A DNA stretch of 64,000 nt, taken from contig NW_024064153.1 in the NCBI RefSeq assembly GCF_009727055.1, positions 1,033,832 to 1,097,831 on the forward strand. Direction: 5' to 3'. The stretch is from Benincasa hispida. Its lineage: Eukaryota > Streptophyta > Magnoliopsida > Cucurbitales > Cucurbitaceae. Both the position numbers and the translations under genes were made by a program. Under the pieces are notes generated by a model. It was not told the origin of the DNA, searched no databases, and saw nothing but the letters and a program-made list of their open reading frames with translations. Position 1 is the first letter of the stretch. Each line of letters starts with the position of its first letter. Shown here piece after piece: positions 61,115 to 64,000 of the stretch.

Positions 61115-61880
61115 AAGTTAACGAGAAAATAGAAAATAAAAGAAGAGGAGAGTACATTCCTGAGTAATTAGAAAGAATGGAAATAGTGGATGAAGACTTT
61201 GAAAGCACTGATACTGACCTGAACTTAAGGTTGTCCTTAAAAGCGGATCTACTGGAAATTCTCAAAACAGAGGAAAGGAATCTGTTACAAACAAGTAAAC
61301 TCAACTGGTTAAAGCTAGGGGATGAGAACACCAATTTTTTCCATCAGTTTCTAGCGGCAAAAAAGAGGAGGAATCTGATTTCAGAGCTCTTAAACGATCA
61401 AGGCACTCCAACCAAATCCTTCCGGGAGATTGAAGAGATGATTTTGAATTTTTACTCATCACTTTACTTGAAATCTTTAAGTATAGGCTCAATACTGTTA
61501 CTGTTCAATTGGACCAAGGTAACAACAGCCCAGAATATCAGTCTAACAGCCCGGTTTTCAGAAGAAGAAATAAGATATGCCTCGAAGAATCTTGAAAAGA
61601 ACAAAGCTCAGAGCCTGATGGATGTACAGTTGATTTTTTCATAAAATTCTGGAAATACTTCTCAGGGTATTTCAAGCAGCTCTTTGGAGAATTCTATGAA
61701 AATGGGAAACTGAATCCTTGTGTCAAGGAGAATTTAATATGCTTAATTCCAAAGAAAGAAGATGCGGTTTTGGTCAAATACTTTAGACCCATTAATCTCA
61801 CCACCTTAACATACAAAATTGTGGCAAAGTGCCTTCATGATATCATAGCACCCACCCAAAGTGCCTTCATTGAGAATTCG
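61115..61880 (+). pseudogene. LINE I: RT N-terminal fragment inside the gypsy remnant
   Basis: A 155-codon frame (61177-61644) reads [39 protein letters not shown] and FREIEEMILNFYSSLY. It is followed out of frame by PKKEDAVLVKYFRPINLTTL and APTQSAFIEN. It stops at about 61880 before the catalytic FADD region. No poly(A) end, so it is a fragment, perhaps captured by a rearrangement. Confidence 0.82.
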
Positions 61881-62700
61881 TACGTGTTCGCCCTACCTCT
61901 ATGGACTGCTTGTAAATCATACTGCCAAGGGTGGACTATCAATACATGGCACACATCCATATCAATAACTTCACACACAATTTGATCTTTATAAAGATTA
62001 CCAACACAGTGGCACAGTGGAAGTAAAACTTATCTGGGCTTCCCCTCCAGTTTTGATCCAGCTAACTTTGTATGGTTGAGGATGAGGATCAAGTATATGG
62101 TTGAGTGCTTGCACTAATTTGGAAGAAATTACGTTCTCGCTGCTGCCATTGTCGATGATGGCATTACACACTTTTCCATTAATGGTACATCTAGTTCTGA
62201 AAAGAGCGTGTCTCTGTGGGTGAACTTTTGTTTTTGGTGTAACAAAATTATTTGGAGGACACACAAAATCCATTCCCCTTCATCAGGTCGTAATTCATTA
62301 TATTCTTCCTCAAGATTTTGATCTTCCTCTTCTTGTTGAGTCTCCTCTGCTTCAGCATAAGCCAGGACTCTTCTTTGGGGGCATTCATTGGACAAGTGCC
62401 CCTGTTGGCCACAATGGAAACATTACCAAGATTGGGTCGTTGGTAATTGTTTGGGCCACTCTTCTTGCTTGATGGTTCTTGAATCTTTACTCTTTGATTT
62501 GGTTTAAAAATTGGTTCATCTTTGAGTTTGAAATTCCCCAAACTTGAACTTGCTTACCAACATCCATGTTTTTACGTTGATATGAATTGAAAGACTTTTC
62601 CCACATATTCTTCTTGGAATTGCTAGCCTTCAGTCATATTTCTTATTTGACTTCGACTCTGTATGCCATTGAAATTGCTGCTGGAAGCGTGCTTATGGGT
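61881..62700 (-). pseudogene. Gypsy gag zinc knuckle and protease remnant
   Basis: The minus strand contains a CCHC knuckle CFHCGQQGHLSNEC (about 62382-62426), an acidic linker, and a protease with IIDNGSSENVISSKLVQALN and PYKVSWIKTGGEAQ. A frame-shifted remainder follows near 61900. The aspartic protease motif is Asp-Asn-Gly-Ser rather than Asp-x-Gly-Ala. It belongs with the integrase part at 60760-61114. Confidence 0.82.
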
Positions 62701-62701
62701 T

Positions 62702-62848
62702 GGGTAAAACTCTTAGGTTTGAGAAAGAATCAGAATGCTTTATTCATTCACCAAAGATATGAATATATACAAGAGTACAAAGCATAGAAAAGGAAAATAT
62801 CACAAAATATTTACAACAATGGAAAACCCTAATTATAGAATTATAACA
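62702..62848 (-). repeat. Copia element C3, 3' LTR
   Basis: About 147 bp, GTAAAACTCTTAGGTTTGAG to GAATTATAACA, closely similar to the C2 LTRs (54829 and 56331). It is followed on the right by the polypurine tract complement CTCCCCTCAAG. The 5' LTR is outside the window. Confidence 0.88.
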
Positions 62849-64000
62849 CTCCCCTCAAGTTGGAGCATATATGTTAATCATGCCCAACTTGTTACATAGA
62901 TAATCTATACGTCTTCCATCCAATGCTTTCGTGAAGATATCTCCTAATTGTTCTCCAGTCTTTACATATCCTGTAGATACCAACCCTTGTTGAATTTTCT
63001 CACGTACAAAATGACAATCAACTTCAATATATTTAGTCATTTCATGAAAAACTGGATTAGAAGCAATATGAAGTGCTGCTTGATTATCACACCACAACTT
63101 TGTCGGTGTGGTGATTTCAAATCCCCAACTCAACAAGAAGTTCATATATCCAAATCAATACACACACAGATTGTGCCATTGCTCTATATTCTGATTCTGC
63201 ACTTGAACGTGACACCACATTTTACTTCTTTCTCTTCCAAGAAATCAAATTACCATCAACAAAAACACAATACCCTGAGGTTGATCTTCTGTCTTCTTTA
63301 GATCCTGCCCAATCGGCGTCTGAGAAACATTCAATATTAGTATGACCATAATCCTTATATAATAAATCACGCCCGGGAGCAGCCTGCAAAAAACAAAGAA
63401 TCTGTTCCAATGCAGCCCAATGATCAACTGTAGGGCATGACATGTACTGACTCACAATACTTACTAAATAGGCTATGTCGGGTCGAGTCACTGTAAGGTA
63501 ATTAAGTTTTCCCACTAACCTTCTATATCTTTGAGGATCTTTTAGCAATTCTCAATCTTTTGTGAGCTGTAAGTTGGGTATCATTGGGGTACTACATGGC
63601 TTAGCCCCTAGCTTTCCTGTTTCAGTCAACAAGTCAAGTACATATTTTCTCTGTGATAATAGAATTCCTTTCTTGCTTCTTATTACCTCAATTCCTAAGA
63701 AGTATTTCAACATGCCCAAATCTTTTATATGGAATTGACTATGAAGAAAGGTCTTTAGTGACTGGATACCTAAAGCATCATCACCAGTAATCACAATATC
63801 ATCCACATATACGACTAACAAGATGACACCACCCTCAGATCTCTTAAAAAAGACTGAATGATCTGACCTGCACTTCCACATTCCAAAGCTTTCAATCACC
63901 TGACTAAATTTATCAAACCAAACTCTGCTTTAATCCATACAAGGATTTACGAAGGCGACACACTGTTCCATTCTCCTCCTAAGCAACAAACCCTGGTGGT
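62849..64000 (-). pseudogene. Copia C3 reverse transcriptase and RNase H, runs off the right edge
   Basis: Minus-strand frames in order from the right edge: VVYVDDIVITGDD (catalytic YVDD at 63798-63809), FHIKDLGMLKYFLGIEV and KYVLDLLTETGKLG, then YRRLVGKLNYLTVTRPDIAY and DADWAGSKEDRRSTSGY. After a short break, [25 protein letters not shown] and LGMINIYAP complete the RNase H. Only a few breaks separate the three frames (63899-63552, 63548-63222, 63145-62855). This is probably the autonomous relative of C2. Confidence 0.92.

Noticed and set aside
1..64000. Multi-gene defence, biosynthetic or other novel system
   Set aside because: Apart from the SAC gene and one orphan ORF, all coding signal is retroelement-derived, so there is no gene cluster to support such a claim.

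Overview
The window looks like nuclear DNA of a flowering plant. It is AT-rich, has GT-AG introns, and is packed with Ty1-copia, Ty3-gypsy, LINE, TRIM, SINE-like and foldback elements. The repeat styles resemble those I associate with Cucurbitaceae (melon/cucumber relatives), but that placement is recall-based inference. No rRNA, tRNA, CRISPR or bacterial-type features were seen.

The only ordinary host gene I can support is a SAC-domain phosphoinositide phosphatase (group I, SAC2-SAC5/FIG4-like) on the + strand. Eleven coding exons run from the ATG at 8744 to 60219, with all splice phases compatible and no internal stop. They encode about 617 residues, including the catalytic CX5R motif. The remaining C-terminal exons lie beyond the right edge. 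Coding sequence is about 3.6% of this 51.5 kb; introns 1, 3, 5, 9 and 10 are 6.0, 5.8, 6.7, 10.4 and 19.9 kb and are filled by transposons.

Layout: 1-2567, LTR-like DNA with short tandem repeats; 2732-4626, a minus-strand gypsy-type LTR with two tandem arrays; 4640-7420, a decayed copia pol plus a possible LTR; 7633-7800, a foldback element; 8050-8743, promoter/leader of the SAC gene. Intron 1 holds a deleted Ty3-gypsy element (9532-14904) that itself carries a 1.9 kb solo LTR. Introns 3 and 5 hold many truncated LINEs, copia LTR pieces, a TRIM and an unexplained 231-codon minus-strand ORF. Intron 9 holds a full-length but mutated LINE (30627-37395, 20-bp target duplication). Intron 10 is a nest of LINEs B, C, D and H, copia elements C1 and C2, and a TRIM carrying a SINE-like insert. 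Intron 11 starts with a gypsy remnant, a LINE fragment and the 3' part of another copia element running off the right edge.

Nothing here reads as a multi-gene system. The strongest novelty is architectural: one conserved housekeeping-type gene stretched by nested insertions, including one that ends 20 bp before an exon and appears to bring its own branch-point sequence. Most element boundaries are supported by target-site duplications read directly from the sequence.
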